DNA of 14,242 bases from Clostridia bacterium (lineage in GTDB: Bacteria; Bacillota; Clostridia; TANB77; CAG-508): the NCBI GenBank assembly GCA_900753245.1, contig CAADYJ010000100.1, positions 1-14,242 of the forward strand. The letters run 5' to 3'. This document shows, in pieces, positions 13,880 through 14,242 of the stretch. The first letter of the stretch is position 1, and every line of letters starts with the position of its first letter. The position numbers were made by a program, and so were the translations under genes. The notes below the pieces were generated by a model. The model searched no databases. It was given only the letters and a program-made list of their open reading frames with translations, and had not been told where the DNA came from.

Positions 13880-14242
13880 TTGAATAATATGGCAATTTCT
13901 CAATTATATTATTTTGTTATATATATATTTAGTGGTGTAATAATAGGAATCTTTTTTGACATATTCAGAATTCTGAGAAGATCTTTTAAAACTTCTAACA
14001 TTGTTACATATATAGAAGATATTTTATTTTGGATATGTAGTGCTATTTTTTTATTGTTTGTATTATTTAAAATTAATAATGGTGAAATTAGAATTTACTC
14101 AATTGTAGGTATTCTTATTGGAGCAATAGTATACATGATTACAATAAGTAAATTTTTTATAAAAATAAATGTAAAAATTATTTTATTTATAAAAAATATA
14201 ATATCAAAAATATTAAATGTGGTTTTATGGCCATTTAAGCTA
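13880..14242 (+). CDS. yabQ: Spore cortex biosynthesis protein YabQ, partial
   Basis: YabQ is a membrane protein needed for spore cortex formation. The 121 codons seen run off the right edge. The TTG at 13880 has AGAGGG eight bases upstream and is preferred; an in-frame ATG at 13889 is too far from that site. Visible features: SQLYYFVIYIFSGVIIGIFF followed by DIFRILRR, the hallmark first helix and motif of the family, then ILFWICSAIFLLFVLFKIN and YSIVGILIGAIVYMITIS as further membrane helices with the typical NNGEIRIYS loop between them. It lies immediately behind yabP, as in other spore formers, and is presumably on the same transcript. Confidence 0.92.
   Translation, partial: MNNMAISQLYYFVIYIFSGVIIGIFFDIFRILRRSFKTSNIVTYIEDILFWICSAIFLLFVLFKINNGEIRIYSIVGILIGAIVYMITISKFFIKINVKIILFIKNIISKILNVVLWPFKL

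Noticed and set aside
1..14242. tRNA, rRNA, CRISPR array or replication origin
   Set aside because: I found no cloverleaf, no rRNA-like segment, no regularly spaced repeat-spacer array and no DnaA-box cluster by eye.

Overview
This window is a low-GC, AT-rich chromosomal segment that looks like a spore-forming member of the Clostridia (Firmicutes). The reasons are very low GC with AT-rich codons, canonical -35/-10 promoters and GGAGG-type ribosome binding sites, a spore-coat/cortex pair (yabP and the start of yabQ) at the right end, an RF2 gene with the programmed +1 frameshift, and the secA...prfB gene neighbourhood typical of Firmicutes.

Layout. On the minus strand at the left edge is an open-ended gene for a small anchored protein of the YcgQ C-terminal (DUF1980/TIGR03943-like) type. 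Divergent from it is secA (747-3491), complete and ending in the zinc-binding SEC-C motif. From 3492 to 9365 there are two blocks of cargo. Block 1 holds a remnant of a HAM1/RdgB-type NTP pyrophosphatase, htpG behind a CIRCE-like operator, a tiny membrane ORF, a DUF308-like membrane protein and a doubly broken uracil-DNA glycosylase. Block 2 holds a complete operon of a YtrA-type GntR repressor, an ABC ATPase and a six-helix permease, with a perfect -35/17/-10 promoter and an inverted-repeat operator. After this come a decayed GNAT acetyltransferase gene, rfbC (minus strand), an unrecognised 89-residue gene, prfB, lysC, yabP and yabQ (cut by the window edge).

The most interesting structure is not a gene. 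The 3' end of secA occurs three times as direct repeats: at the real end of secA (copy A, 3447-3572), at 7021-7258 (copy B) and at 9246-9402 (copy C). Copies A and B share the right-hand side (126 columns without a gap, about 17 differences by my count). Copies B and C share the left-hand side (40 identical bases up to the 8-bp core CCATGTGG). Copy C's right side is a different, native-looking secA ending. Both left arms carry a tandem TTAGATA-type site exactly 112 bp before the core, and both right arms carry a tandem TTAGATACC site exactly 100 bp after it. This is the pattern expected of attL - attP-like junction - attR, that is, two integrase-less elements accreted in tandem at the 3' end of secA, each carrying a replacement for the last codons of secA. 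No recombinase is visible, so the elements would have to be moved in trans (CIME-like or cassette-like). The normally close secA-prfB pair is here about 7.5 kb apart, which agrees with insertion.

Working together: secA (protein export), prfB (translation termination), lysC (aspartate-family amino acids and diaminopimelate) and yabPQ (sporulation) are core functions. The inserted cargo is stress-related: an Hsp90-family chaperone under heat-shock control, and a self-regulated ABC transporter likely used in envelope or antimicrobial stress. The broken genes show that the insert zone is decaying.
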